From Benincasa hispida (taxonomy: Eukaryota > Streptophyta > Magnoliopsida > Cucurbitales > Cucurbitaceae), in NCBI RefSeq assembly GCF_009727055.1, contig NC_052350.1:17468645-17532644 (forward strand): a DNA stretch of 64,000 bases. Direction: 5' to 3'. This document shows positions 48,851-60,616 of the stretch, in pieces. Every line of letters starts with the position of its first letter. The first letter of the stretch is position 1. The translations under genes and the position numbers were made by a program. The notes beneath the pieces were generated by a model that searched no databases, was not told the origin of the DNA, and was given only the letters and a program-made list of their open reading frames with translations.

Positions 48851-49829
48851 CAATTTAAAGGTTTTGTAGTTAGCTTTTATCGTAAGTATAAAATGTCAAC
48901 ATGGCTGATTAGCAAAGTCTTGTCATTGCCAAGTACGTTATTTAGGGTATGAGTTTGATGAAATTAAAGATGTGCATAAAAGTATAAATTTATTTGTATG
49001 TATCAATTGTTTGATGATTTGATAAAAGTTATGTGATGGTTATTAGGTATGAGTTAATGAGAAATCAACGGGTGTTAAAGAGCCACTTGACACTAGTTAT
49101 TTTATGGAAGGATTCTATTGAAAGGAAATGATTATTTAGTTCAAATTATTGGGAACAGTAATCTATGTTATGTGGTACGTTGAAGATTGGAAAAAAAATG
49201 TTTGCATAAACTTGTAAACAAGTTGGCCATATAAGAGTTTACCAAGGAATGTCGTGTTTGTAAAGGAGGTTATGGTTGGTGGTGCTATAAGAAAATCCTA
49301 TCACAACAAGGCACTTGTCCAGGAAGTATGAGGTTAAAGTTGCTTTATAGATAAGAAATGGAAGGAGAAGATACTGTAGTTTTATTAACGTTTACTAGCC
49401 ATTTAAGTCGAATTGTCAAGAGAAATTTTGAAAGGATAAGTATGTCATCATTTTTGTAGTACTAAAGATTTGTGGTTCAAGTGACATGCTAGAAGAGTGA
49501 AAAGGAAGTCGGAGAGAAAGTAAACTCAATGTGCGTAAACTCCTCTTGAAAATATCCAATTTAATTGAAGTGATAAAAAAAAAGCTAAATAGTTTGAAAG
49601 GACTTAGGACTTGAAGAACCAAATGGGTGATTTTTTAAACAAAAAAATTGAGAAGATAATATAGATGTCTCATACCATTTTGGTTTTTATTCATGCCATT
49701 TTAGTAGTGTGGAGATATTAAATTGTTTGATTGAAGGGAAAAACTTTTAGAAAGAAATAGATTTGTGTTAACCTTGAAGGAAATACCAGAGCAATGCCAT
49801 TGTAAGGATCAGTCAGGAGGGGGTGTGAC
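48851..49829. mobile_element. Degraded retroelement sequence between two primer sites
   Basis: No gag or pol motif could be read. The right end GGGTGTGACA fits the 3' end of another gypsy LTR ('N') directly before a second primer site. The left part is probably M leader. The internal boundary is not resolved. Confidence 0.45.
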
Positions 49830-49833
49830 AAGT

Positions 49834-49846
49834 TGGTATCAGAGCA
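49834..49846 (+). promoter_or_regulatory. Primer binding site of gypsy element N
   Basis: TGGTATCAGAGCA lies four bases after GGGTGTGACA. The downstream leader is homologous, in reverse orientation, to the sequence left of the primer site at 58,577-58,590. Confidence 0.75.
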
Positions 49847-50159
49847 ATGTTTACAAAAAATCTGGGAAGGTTAGTAAGAATTATTCAAAGTTAATGTAAA
49901 ATCTAAGAGTTAGGAAGAAAATTCTAAGACCTCTAAAAAACCAGGGTTTAAAACCCAAAAAGCGCTAGGGAGACTTTAGGGCTAATTTAATAAAATGTGG
50001 AGTCACATATTTGAGAGACGTGGAGAAGTTAGGATAAGATTAAAATATGGGTGATAGAACTAAAGGAATCTTAGATAAATTGATTGGAATAAACATACCT
50101 GGGAGATAGGGACGTCGAGTATAACATAAAAATTGATTCTTATTGTAGGAAGATGTTTC

Positions 50160-52396
50160 TGTTGAGATTGGTGTTCTAATTCTCCCGGAGTCTCGTTGTT
50201 TTATAAAGATACACATTGTTCAATGAATAAAATAAGTATTATTTAATCCTGGCATTTACTCATATCCAATAAACAAAGCTCCTTGGTTATCTTATATGAA
50301 CTTAATCATGTATATGTAATATACAAGTGGATCATGCCTTAAGTGATAACCTAAATCGGTCTGTAATATAAAGATTCAGGTGGATACCTGATCCTGGTGA
50401 CACTACGGATACGACCCACTTTGTACATGTTTACAAGTGTTGTAGACTATTCCAGATAGTAGATTCTACCATTCGTGTGGAGACGTGGAACGGGAGTGTC
50501 CTATACAAAGAGTTTGTATAAAACCTGGACCACGAGATGACTAGACTCTATATATAACGCCGTTGATACTAGAGACTTGCATCTCACCTAAACGACCATA
50601 GGTGACACGACCTCAATCCTGAGTGTTTTGGGAACTCCTGCCTGATCTGGGAATTGTCTGATCTGGGAGCTAGGAACTCAAACCACAAGATAGAATTCAC
50701 TCCTTTTCTGAAGCAGGGATAAGTAGAGAAATTGCTCCTTTAAGGGCTGATTCTGGGGCTTGAACATAGTGGCCACAACTTCTTTTTGGAAGAGAAGACT
50801 CAGTCATAGTAAGACTATGACTTATGTTCATTAGAGGGATCAGTGGTACTTAAAGAGACAAATGTAACTACAGGGACATAATGGTTATTGGCCCAGCTGT
50901 ACTTACGAGCGATCTGTGAAAGGTTGTCGCACTACTGATTGGTTAAGATGGACACATAATATATCTGTAGTAAGAAGAGTTCAGCTGTCGATCTTTAGTG
51001 GAATGCCTGGCAGTTAATGGATGGTGGATCTCGTGACTAAAGAGTTTAGTCAGCTATTCACGTACCATTGGATCTTCAGAGCTACAGGTCCATGAGGTCC
51101 TCTTGGTAACTTGGATACAGTTGAGGATCAGTTCTTGGTGTTGATTTGAAATGTTCAAATTGACAATAGGTATTTTGATTATATATGATATAATCGGTAT
51201 GATGTATAAGATATATCTAGTGAAGGATTGATGTAAATGAGATTTACATTAAGTACCATGGAATAGAAAAAGAACTATGGTTTATATGTTTCATGAGATG
51301 AAATATTAAAACTATAGGTTATAAATATAGTATGATAAGTTGGTTATCATTTATATTTATAATAATATTAATTATTAGATAATTAATACTTTTTCTTTTA
51401 AATAACCAAAGTAGTGGGTGGTTATTGGATCATGGTAACCATGAGTTTAAAAGGAAAGTGGTTTCCTATTTTGAAAAAATGAGTTTTTACAAAAGATTGA
51501 AAAGGTTTTTTGAGTTTTCTCTCGGCGTATAGAAACCCACGTTGGTCGTCAAGTAAAAACAGATTTACTAAATGACGGCTGGGCAAGTTAAACGATCGTG
51601 TAGGTATGAGCTAAACGATCATGCAGTATTTACTAAACATCGCATAGCTTTGTTAGATGATCACTGGCCCAAGGTAAACGATTGTGTAGGTGCAAGCTAA
51701 ACGATCATGCAGTATTTACTAAACGGTCGCATAGCTTTGCTAGACGATCACTGGCCCAAGGTAAACGATCGTGTAGAGTCTGTAGGTGACAGACTGAGCT
51801 AAACGATAGAGCTAAACAATCGCAAAACTTTATCTAAGCGATTGGGCATCGACCTATACGATAGGTCGCAGCCATCTTCCATTTACCTAGTCATGTACGC
51901 GATCGTTGTTTCCTCCATTTGTTTGCCTCATATCAAGTCCGAACAGAGCCCACCCTCTAGATTCTCACACTAAGAATACTAAAGTCGCCTTGTTGGTGGT
52001 GTCAGACTCAACTTGACACCGTCAAGATTTTTTGGAGGTCGTTTGTGGTATTGTGGAGGTCGTTCACTATTGCGGAGGAGTTCGTGACCGAGGAGATCAT
52101 TGAGGACGAGCGCGAAGTGTTCATGCTATGCTCCTACGGTGTTGCGGTCGTATAGATCGGGCGTTCGAGGTTGCCGTTGTTCAAGTGGCCGTGCACATCG
52201 GAGCGTGGAGACGTTTTTGCCATTGTTCGTATAGAGTTTCTCTCTTGTACCTTTGAGACTTTCATGCTGTAATTTCTGTATGATTTGCATAACCGTTTGT
52301 TTGAAGTCGACTATAAATGTTATGTTAATTGATGATTGTAATTTGGAATAGTCTTGCTTCCACTACTCACGAAAATCTAGTTTTCGATTTCCTTCA
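50160..52396 (+). mobile_element. Solo LTR 'H' in the gypsy N gag region
   Basis: A 2,237-bp LTR that starts TGTTGAGATTGGTG and ends GATTTCCTTCA. Exact duplication GTTTC (50155-50159 and 52397-52401). Closest relative in the window is A. TATA-like box at 51,317-51,329, palindrome array at 51,580-51,860. Confidence 0.94.
51580..51860 (+). repeat. CGATCG palindrome array in LTR H, with an 86-bp tandem duplication
   Basis: Sites such as TAAACGATCGTG and CTAAACGATCATG recur. A segment containing GCTAAACGATCATGCAGTAT is present twice, 86 bp apart (about 51,597-51,682 and 51,683-51,770), each copy ending CACTGGCCCAAGGTAAACGA. The array has grown by unit duplication. Confidence 0.85.
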
Positions 52397-52950
52397 GTTT
52401 CCAAGCAGCAGGCTATGGTGACAATCAAAAACCGGAGCCAACAATGCTACCCTCAATACGAAAACATGAAGGATTGGCAATAATCTAGGAACTGATATCA
52501 CATATCTGAATCTGGACCTGGGGAATCCGATGATAGGGAATCAAGTGTTATACCTAGAGGTAAATCCCCCTGAGATAGGAGAAAGACCTAATTTCCTGGA
52601 CTGCGGGAAAAGTCATAGAAACCCTTGTTTAGTAGGGACGAATTTTTATTTTGGATGTGGTAAAGAAGGTCACATCAGGACTAATACAAGAAATCTGAAC
52701 CCCGTGATAGCAAGTACTGCATGGGAAGAATTCTCGAAGTTAGTAAAAGCAGTTATGAGAGTGGAAGGAAGTATAACAACCAAGAAATCTAGAGGAGAAG
52801 GTGGGCTATCAACAGATATATTAGAAAATAAACCACTCATAGTTCTCAGTAAAGGGTTTCCTACTCCTTTTTTTTCTTCAGAATTCTGGGCCTTAGAATT
52901 GGAATTGACAGTTATCGGGTGCAAAATTTTAGTTCTGTTGGGCGCATGGT

Positions 52951-53715
52951 GGTCTTGTCAGCAATGTTGGTCACATGGTTCAACAAGATGGGCGCAAGGC
53001 AACTTTGTTGGGAATGTTGGTCGCATGATCCTCTTTGATTTTCTCCAATTCTCTCTTTTTGAGTCATTTTAAGAGATTTTTGAGTTGTGAGGTGATATGA
53101 GATCCTCCCTAGGTATTTATAGGGTTTCTTTGCAAGTTAACTTAGTCACCTTCTACCTTCTTTAAATGCGACACCTCCTTCTTGCATGAGTTTTAGGTGT
53201 CCTCCCCTCATTGAGCCACCACCTTCTTCCGGCCACCTCATGCTTGCATGCAAGCTTGTTGCATCATCTCTTTCATCATCCAATGCATGCATGCTTCCAC
53301 CTTCTACTTTGGTTAGTTAAAGTTTTATTTGATTGAGCCATGTATCTAACCTTGTCATCCTTTTAAATCTTGCTCCCCAAGTTTACCTCGGATTAATGCA
53401 TAGATGATTAGTTGGGTGCATGGTCTTTCCTCCCATACGTCAACTTCTTTAATTCTTAGATCTAGCTTTCTTCTCTTAGCTTGATTTCTCTCCTTAGTTA
53501 TGTCCAAAATGCCCAAGCATGCCCCCTATGCATCCATACATGTGCCAATTATGTCTAACTTAGGTTTACTTAGTATAAATTTTCCAAAGGGATTGTCTTA
53601 TGCTTCCATATTGCTCTTCATAGACCTAAAATAAAGTCCAAAAAATCCTCCTATGTGCCCATTCCTCTTCTATGTGTCCATTCCTTCATTTTTCTAGGGT
53701 TTCTTCATTTGTTGT
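52951..53715 (-). mobile_element. Unassigned retroelement-like sequence, possible minus-strand LTR
   Basis: Between the gypsy gag remnant and LTR J. The reverse complement contains CCCTATAAATACCTA (about 53,107-53,121), a good TATA box, and then a pyrimidine-poor leader. This suggests the promoter part of a minus-oriented LTR. Ends not found. GTTGGTCGCATG and GTTGGTCACATG form a local repeat at 52,964-53,023. Confidence 0.4.
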
Positions 53716-55288
53716 TGTTAGATTGTATCATCACGCAGCAGAAGCGACGAGGATCGATAAACACTCTAATTCATTAATTTTGATAGAAACGAAAGCATGC
53801 TATAGCAGAAATTAATGGGTTTCAAGTTATACCTTTGAAGAACCTTTGAAATCTCGATTTCCAACTGCAAATCTCTCCAAATCTCTGTGTAGACTACCAC
53901 AAGATCTTCCCTACTATTCTCTTGGTGCTTTAGATTGAGTTGTGGGACTCAAAATAAGGTGGAATCAAGGGAACTTGAAGAATACTCACAACAACAACCT
54001 AATGAAGAACTCCTTCTTCAACCTGAATTTTCAGCTAAAATTCTATTGGTTGCACTCGCTCAAAATCACTCCAATCTCTTCAATATATTGTAGACTATCA
54101 TGCAAAGAGAATGGCTACATGAGATGCAGCTCTTGCTTGGAGTAAATAAAGCTTGAAGATAATGGATTTAGTGTGAGCTGCTTTAAAGATGAAGATGGAA
54201 ATTTTTTTTCCATTTTGTGTTTTTCTATTTCTAAAATCTAATTTTGATTTTAAAATCATATTTGATTTAAAAATCAAAGTTTATTAATTTTATAATAAAA
54301 CTAATAAATAATTATTTAAACAATTTAAACAAGTCTAATTAATTTAATATCCAATATTAAATTAATTTTACATAAATCCATCTTCATATATTTAAATCAT
54401 ATTTAAATATAAATTCTCCAACTTCGTTTGATTCTAATTTGAACATTTCAAATTAACTTATCATGCTACTCTAGAGCTAATCCATTTTCGAGCTAGTAGG
54501 GGACCTCGTGGACCTACAGATTATGGGTTCCAATGATCTGAGATTAATCGGCTAAACTCATTAGATCGAATTAAACCTCATTCGTTAACTAATGGGCCAC
54601 TCCACTAAAGCCCATAGTTGAACTCCCCTCACTATATATATATTATATCTACTCGATATAACCATGATTAGTAAGTCAACCATTCACAGGTTGTTCGTAA
54701 TAACAGTTGGGTCGATTCTCTGTTTTATCCCCGAAATTACCTTTTGTTCCTTAAGTCCCCAATGATTCCCTAATGAACAATTATTTTGTGATCCAATCAA
54801 CAAAACCAAGTCTCTCTCGGGCCATGAGAGGGTGGGGCCCCTTATTAAAGACCTAGAATCAGCACTTAAGGGAACAACCTCTCTACTATCCCTAAAAGCA
54901 TGACTAATTTCGTGGTCCATTCTTGTACAAACTCTTTTGCACAAGGACACCTCCACTCCTCATGTCCCAACATGAACGAATTAGGATCACTTCATTTGTA
55001 GCACTTTACAACTCTTTGTAACAACTACAGAGCAGGCCACATCCAATAGTGTTACCAGAATAAGGTACCCAACCTTATTCATATACTATAGATCATTTTG
55101 ACTATTTACTCGAACCTAATTCACTTTTATGTCTCCACATAAAGTTCAAGTGCTCATCCAATAGTCAAGGAAATTTCAGGTTTATTGGATTTCTCATAAG
55201 CAATACATCTATTCAATAACACTTTATTGAATTTTCAGAATAAGTTTCATTGTTTACATACCATAAGTCTTAGGACATAAAACCCAAA
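53716..55288 (-). mobile_element. Solo LTR 'J', minus orientation
   Basis: Plus-strand ends are TGTTAGATTGTATC and GGACATAAAACCCAAA, the reverse of a TGTTGGGTT-type LTR. Exact duplication GTTGT (53711-53715 and 55289-55293). Homologous to B and L. No internal region. About 1.57 kb, shorter than its relatives. Confidence 0.82.
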
Positions 55289-55302
55289 GTTGTGTCCTAT
55301 GT

Positions 55303-55781
55303 TGTCCAACCCTTAGCTAAATCCTCAACCTAGGTTGCCACATACGTTCAACCTTGGTTCCTCCTCTTGGTTGTGCATAGTTCATCGCATGGTTTGATCA
55401 TAGCATAACCTCTTCTGATTGTAGCATATCTAATTATAGCATAGTTTGATCATAGCATAGCCTCTTCTGATTATAACATAGTTTGATCATAACATAGTTT
55501 TCTTCTATGGTCTGAGTTGAATACCTCAACCAACACTTAATCAAATTTTCAACTTCTTTACTATGTTATGGTTCAATTTTTATAGTTTGCACACTTAGTC
55601 AAATTTCCAAATATGCTATGAGTTCATAGCATAGTTTACATAGTCAAATTTTGCTTCTCAGGTTCCAAGTATGAGTTCATCCTTATACTCATGGGATTTT
55701 GTGGAAGTTTAGGTGTTACAAATCTATCCCCTTAAAAAATTTCGTCCTCGAAATTTGATAAAATATCCACAATGACATTAT
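55303..55781 (-). mobile_element. 3' LTR and pol tail of minus-strand gypsy element N'
   Basis: The LTR ends at TTTAGGTGTTACA (55,720). It is followed by the reverse complement of TTTCGAGGACGAAATTTTTT, the phrase that closes pol just before the 3' LTR in many plant gypsy elements. The LTR contains imperfect repeats of GATCATAGCATAG and CCTCTTCTGATTA (55,380-55,500). Its far end is proposed at TGTCCAACCC (55,303) by similarity to the start of the 5' LTR at 58,593. Confidence 0.6.
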
Positions 55782-57807
55782 TGTTGGGGTTGATGCCCTA
55801 AAGTCTCGTGTCCTGTAGTTTGTAAACAGTTTGTACGAACGCTTATATTGTTAATATATGATATTTACTTCACATCTTGTATTTTGCTCATTTATTTGTT
55901 TTATTTGCTTTACCACAAACTAATAAACAAAAAATCCCTAGTTATCTGTATGTGACTCAAGCATGTATGTGGTGACATACAGGTGGATCATGTCTTCAGT
56001 GATAACCAAAATGGTCTGTAGTATATGGATATAGAAGGGAAACCTTATCCTAGTAACGCTATGAATGCGACCCACTTTGTGGAATGGTCAAAAGTGTTGT
56101 GACTTGTCATAGATGGTCAGATCCTGATCATTCGTGTTGGGGACATGCGAGCGGGGCGTCCTATACAAAAAGTTTGTATAAGACCTGGCCACGAAGTGTT
56201 AATGTCTTGTTATATAACACTGTTCATGACAAAGACTTCACTTCACTAGAATGACCATAGATAACATGACCTCAATCCTGAGTGAGTTGGGAACTTCTGC
56301 AATTGAGGGCGGTCCTTTGATTTGTATGGGTGCGAGTGGCCAAGTTGCCGATTCAAACTTACCATTTTGGGGATTCGTATGATTTGTGAGCTGGGAACTC
56401 AGTTACACAAGATGGAATTCACTCCTTCCACGAGAAAGGGGTAAGTAAATAGATGGCTCCCTTAAGGGCTGATTCCGGGACTTGAACGATGTGGCGCCAC
56501 ACACCTTCTCTTGGTTCGAGAGGTGTTCACACATAGTTGGACTATGTTGTATTGTTCATTAGAGGAATCTGTGGTACTTAAGGAGTGAAATGTAACTACA
56601 GGGGCAAAACGGTAAATTAGCCCAACTATATTTACATGCATCTGTGAAGGGTCATCGTACTCATGATTAGTTATATATAATGGAGACAAAAATATATCTG
56701 TGGTAAGAAGAGTTCAATTGTTGATCTTTACTGGAATAACTGACAATTAACGGATGGTGGATTTTGTGGCTAAAGAGTTTAGTCAGCTATTCACGTTCCA
56801 TTGAAGCTTCAAGCTACAGGTCCATTAGGTCCCCTGGGTAGCTTGGACAAAGTCGAGAACTAGTATTTGGGTTAATTTGAAATATTCAAATTGACAAGAG
56901 GAAGTTCGATTATATATGATATAATTGGCAAATATATGAGATACATTATTATGGAGGAAATTAGATATAAATATGATTTATATCAAGTAGAGGAGAAAAT
57001 ACTATAGTAGATATATGATATCAAATTATAAGATATAAATATAATATGATTATATTTATTAATTAATTAATTGATTAATTATATGATAATTAATCCCTTT
57101 TTCCACATTCGGACGTGGGTAGTGGGCAACATTGGTTATAGTAACCGATGGGTTAAAAATGAAAAAAGTTTTCATTTTGAAATGTGCAATCGATATTGAT
57201 TCTTCTGCCCAAAAGATTTCGTAAAACGATCGCCCGAGAGCCTATACGATAGTTATTTCTCCGCCTAAACGATCGTTCATCTCGTGTTTTAACTAAACGA
57301 TCGTATACGTTTTCCTAAACTATCGTTCAGCATTTCATACACGATCGTGTAGCTCCTTTATGCGATAAGCACTTCTGCTATACGATAGCACTGTTTTCTC
57401 TCCCACTTGCTTATCGTCTACACGACTCGTTTGTCCTCCGTCCTCTACTAAACTTACCAAAGCCCACCCTTTAGGTTTTCACTCCGAAATACCCAGGGCT
57501 CATTAATGTTGGTGTCATCCCCATTTCGGCGTTCATGTTCGCGTTGATCGTGCTACTGCAGTCGACGTTCCCACTGGGTGTTAGTAGATCTATTGGAGGG
57601 ATCCGCTGTGTTGGGGTTTTGAAGTTCGAAGATAGTCTTCAACTGGTATGGAACCCTTTCTCTGTTAATTATCTTGTTTTGCGCATGTCGATAATTAGAT
57701 TTAATTACATAACTGTATGTGTTAAATGTATATAATTTGTATTTTAGTCACAGTGAGATCGGAGCGATCCAAACACGCTCATTGAACTCTCGGTATGAGA
57801 TCCTTCA
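55782..57807 (+). mobile_element. Solo LTR 'K' in gypsy element N'
   Basis: A 2,026-bp LTR that starts TGTTGGGGTTGATGCCC and ends GAGATCCTTCA. Exact duplication ATTAT (55777-55781 and 57808-57812). Sister copy of F without G. TATA-like ATAAATATAATATGA near 57,035, array at 57,220-57,420. Confidence 0.94.
57220..57420 (+). repeat. CGATCG palindrome array in LTR K
   Basis: Contains AAAACGATCGCC, CTAAACGATCGTTCA, CTAAACGATCGTATA and ACACGATCGTGTA, with CTATACGATAG half sites between them. ACACGATCGTGT is a perfect 12-bp palindrome. Confidence 0.85.
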
Positions 57808-57812
57808 ATTAT

Positions 57813-58576
57813 TTCCAAAATAACTTCCTTACATTCCAAGGATTAACAAGAACTTAAAAAATTCTCAAAATTAAGGTTATTGGATACACATATTCAATTA
57901 TTTATATTTATGGGGTTTTACCTTTATTCCCCAGGACATCATCTTCCTCTGGTCGGGTCATGGCATATAGTCTTTCTGGATGTCGAGCCTATTCCACTAC
58001 CCTCTTTTGTTTTGACCCACTCGATTATCCTCCATCTATAGTTGTTTAGGAAGTAGTCCTTTCGTCTCTAATCGCTAATTGTGAGTATTCTCTTTTAAAA
58101 TGCCTTGCTTTTCCACAATTATAACAAGTATTTATCTCATCAGGACATTTATTACCCCAATGATACCTGTTAAAATTTAGATACCAGGCTCGTCTATTAT
58201 CACTAGTGACCGATTCTTTAGGATGTTTCGAGTAGTATTTCCTAACAGATTTATTTGGTTGACTTATTCTTCTGGATGTTGATCTAGATTTCGAAATACC
58301 TTTAAATGATCCTTTGTACATTATTCTAGGGATGAATTTCCTACTTCCACCTTTAGTTCTATCACCCAGATTTTAATTTTATCCTAACTTCTCCACGTTT
58401 CTCAAATCTGTGACTCCATATCTTATTAAATTTGTCCTAAAGTCTCCCTAGTGCTTTTTGGGTTTTATATAAACCCTGGTTCTTTAGGGGTCCTAGAATT
58501 TTCTTCTTTACGCTTCTTAGGTTTTACATAAACCTTGGCTAATTCTTAATAACATTCTCAGGTTTTTCGTAAACAT
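57813..58576 (-). pseudogene. Gag remnant of gypsy element N' (zinc knuckle damaged)
   Basis: The minus strand encodes a basic region and then CYNCGKARHFKREY (about 58,120-58,080), a CCHC knuckle whose last cysteine is tyrosine. The leader part (58,330-58,570) matches the leader of N at 49,850-50,100 in reverse. Apart from the pol tail at 55,721-55,781, protease, reverse transcriptase and integrase are absent. N' therefore had lost pol before, or independent of, the insertion of K. Confidence 0.72.
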
Positions 58577-58590
58577 TGCTCTAATACCAA
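58577..58590 (-). promoter_or_regulatory. Primer binding site of gypsy element N' (minus)
   Basis: The reverse complement reads TTGGTATTAGAGCA, one change from the initiator methionine tRNA complement. The 5' LTR of N' lies to the right, starting at 58,593 with TGTCCAACC. Confidence 0.72.
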
Positions 58591-58623
58591 CTTGTCCAAC
58601 CTGGAAATGATTAGCCAGGTTTT

Positions 58624-60616
58624 TTAAGGAATGAACACATGCACTGCTGACGAAAAATAAATCTAAAGTACTCTAATTAGATTAACTATAAAGATAATCA
58701 TGCATGCAATAAAACAAGAAAAAGTGGAAAAAGAATACAACCTTTGTAGTCTTTGAATCTTCTCCAAATCAACTTCAATCTCTTCATGGACGGTTCGTAG
58801 ACCACCGCGAAAGTCTTCCTGACTATTCTCTGGCCTTAGGGGATGGGAGAATCCAGTGAGTGACTAATTTAGAGAGGAAAAAGTTAAAGCTTTGAGAGAA
58901 AAATGGATGAGATTATCACATAATCTCATCTAAACCCATTATATAGCCAAGAGTTCTTCAAAAGCATTAAACACTCCTTTTTAAAGACCATTACATGCAA
59001 ACATGCAACTTTGAGTTTGATGAGAATTTGTCACTCAAAAATCCACTAACTCAAAAAGTGGGATTTAGTAGGACAAGTGTCTTCAATAAATACAACACTT
59101 AGCCATGCAAAAGTTGGCATTTCCCACTCACAAATGTTGGATCTTTCCACTAACTTGGTCAAAGTTTGACTCTCAAAGTCCAAAGTTAATGAATTTGAAT
59201 TTTTTACTTTCAAAAATATAAAATCAACAATTGACTTCCATTGCATTTTTTACCTAGTCAATAAATTGACTTTTAATGCAATTTTGACTAAATCCATTTA
59301 ATTTCAAAATTAATTCTAATAATCAATTTTCAAATTAAATTAATATTAAATAATTTAATTAATTTAATATTAAATCTAACACTTATCCCAATTTATATGA
59401 ATCACTATTTATAATCTTGATATTTAAATTGTATTTAAATATCTCCTATTTTCTCTTTCTTTATGTTTAATTCACAATTAAATATTAGGTTAAATATATC
59501 GTATATATTTAACGCTTTGCTCCAAAAACTGAATTTGAACACTTCAAATTCGTTCGTCACACTGTTCTAAGGCTTAGTCCGATATGAACTAGTAGAGAGA
59601 CCTCATGGACTTACAAATCATGGGCTTCAACGATCTGCGATTAACCGACTAAACTCTTTAACCTAATTAACCAACATTCGTTAACTACTGGATCACTTCA
59701 CTAAAGCCTAGTAGTTGCACTCCCCGCACTGTAGATATATTATGTCCACTCGATATAATCATGATTAGAATGTTAACCCTTCACAGGTTGTTCGTAATAA
59801 CGATTGGGTCAAAAGCTATGTTACCCCCGAGATTACATCTTGTTTCTTAAATCCCACTGATCCTCTAATAAACAATTGGTTTGTGATCCAATCACTAAAC
59901 CGAGTCTCTCTCAGGCCAATGAGAGGATGGGGTCCATTATTCAAGACCCAGAATCAGCACTTAAGAGAACAACCTCTCTACTATCCCTGAAAGCGGGTAG
60001 AAGTGAATTCCATCTTGCACCCTATGTCCCCAGCTTTCTACCTAGTCTTACCCCTAAAATGGGAAACTTATTGAACTAACGCCGTTAAGCCAACCCTCAC
60101 CCATGAAAATATAAGGATAATCCTGAATAAACAGGAGTTGATAGTTAGTTTAGGATTAAGGTCAAGTTACCTAGGTCATCGCTTTGAAATAGTCAGTCTT
60201 AAACAGTAAATAGTGTTATAAAGTAAGAGTCAAACTCATTGCATATGACGCCCCCACTCCTCATGTCAATACATGAACAAATCACGATCACTTCGTTTGT
60301 AGCACTTTACAATAAATTGTAACAACTACAGAGTGAGCTGCATCTAATAGTGTTACTAGAATAAAGTACCCAGCCTTATTCGTATACTATATACTATTTT
60401 GGCTATTTACTGAACTTGATCCACTCTTATGTCTCCACATAAACTTCATGTATTCATATAATAGCCATGGTTCTTTAGTTTATTGGATTTAGATTTTACA
60501 GGTGCAATTCACATATTCAACAACAGGTTTATTGGATAAACTACAATAACATCTTTATTGATAATAGAATATGTTTAACATTACAAGCTGCGAGTTTTAG
60601 AACATACAACCCAATA
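58624..60616 (-). mobile_element. Solo LTR 'L', minus orientation, in the N' 5' LTR
   Basis: The right end ACAACCCAATA is the reverse of TATTGGGTTGT, one change from TGTTGGGTT. Flanks GTTTT (58619-58623 and 60617-60621) are identical. The left end TTAAGGAATGAACAC is unusual for a TG start, but agrees with the end of B. Homologous to B and J along its length, including reversed GGGCTTTAGTGAAGTGATCC-type blocks. Confidence 0.78.

Larger units (their letters stand above)
49847..52950 (+). pseudogene. Gypsy N leader and gag remnant, split by solo LTR H
   Basis: The leader (49,850-50,150) is followed, after removing H, by a gag C-terminal part at 52,400-52,950. This shows two zinc-knuckle-like stretches, around LDCGKSHRNPCLVG and FGCGKEGHIRTN. 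The second resembles a CCHC knuckle, but its first and last cysteines are replaced. A 180-codon frame (52,530-53,072) is open here, yet has no intact knuckle and no protease or polymerase after it. Decayed. Confidence 0.7.

Noticed and set aside
52530..53072. Intact 180-residue gene
   Set aside because: Although open, it starts inside a gag remnant, has damaged zinc knuckles and runs on into unrelated sequence.
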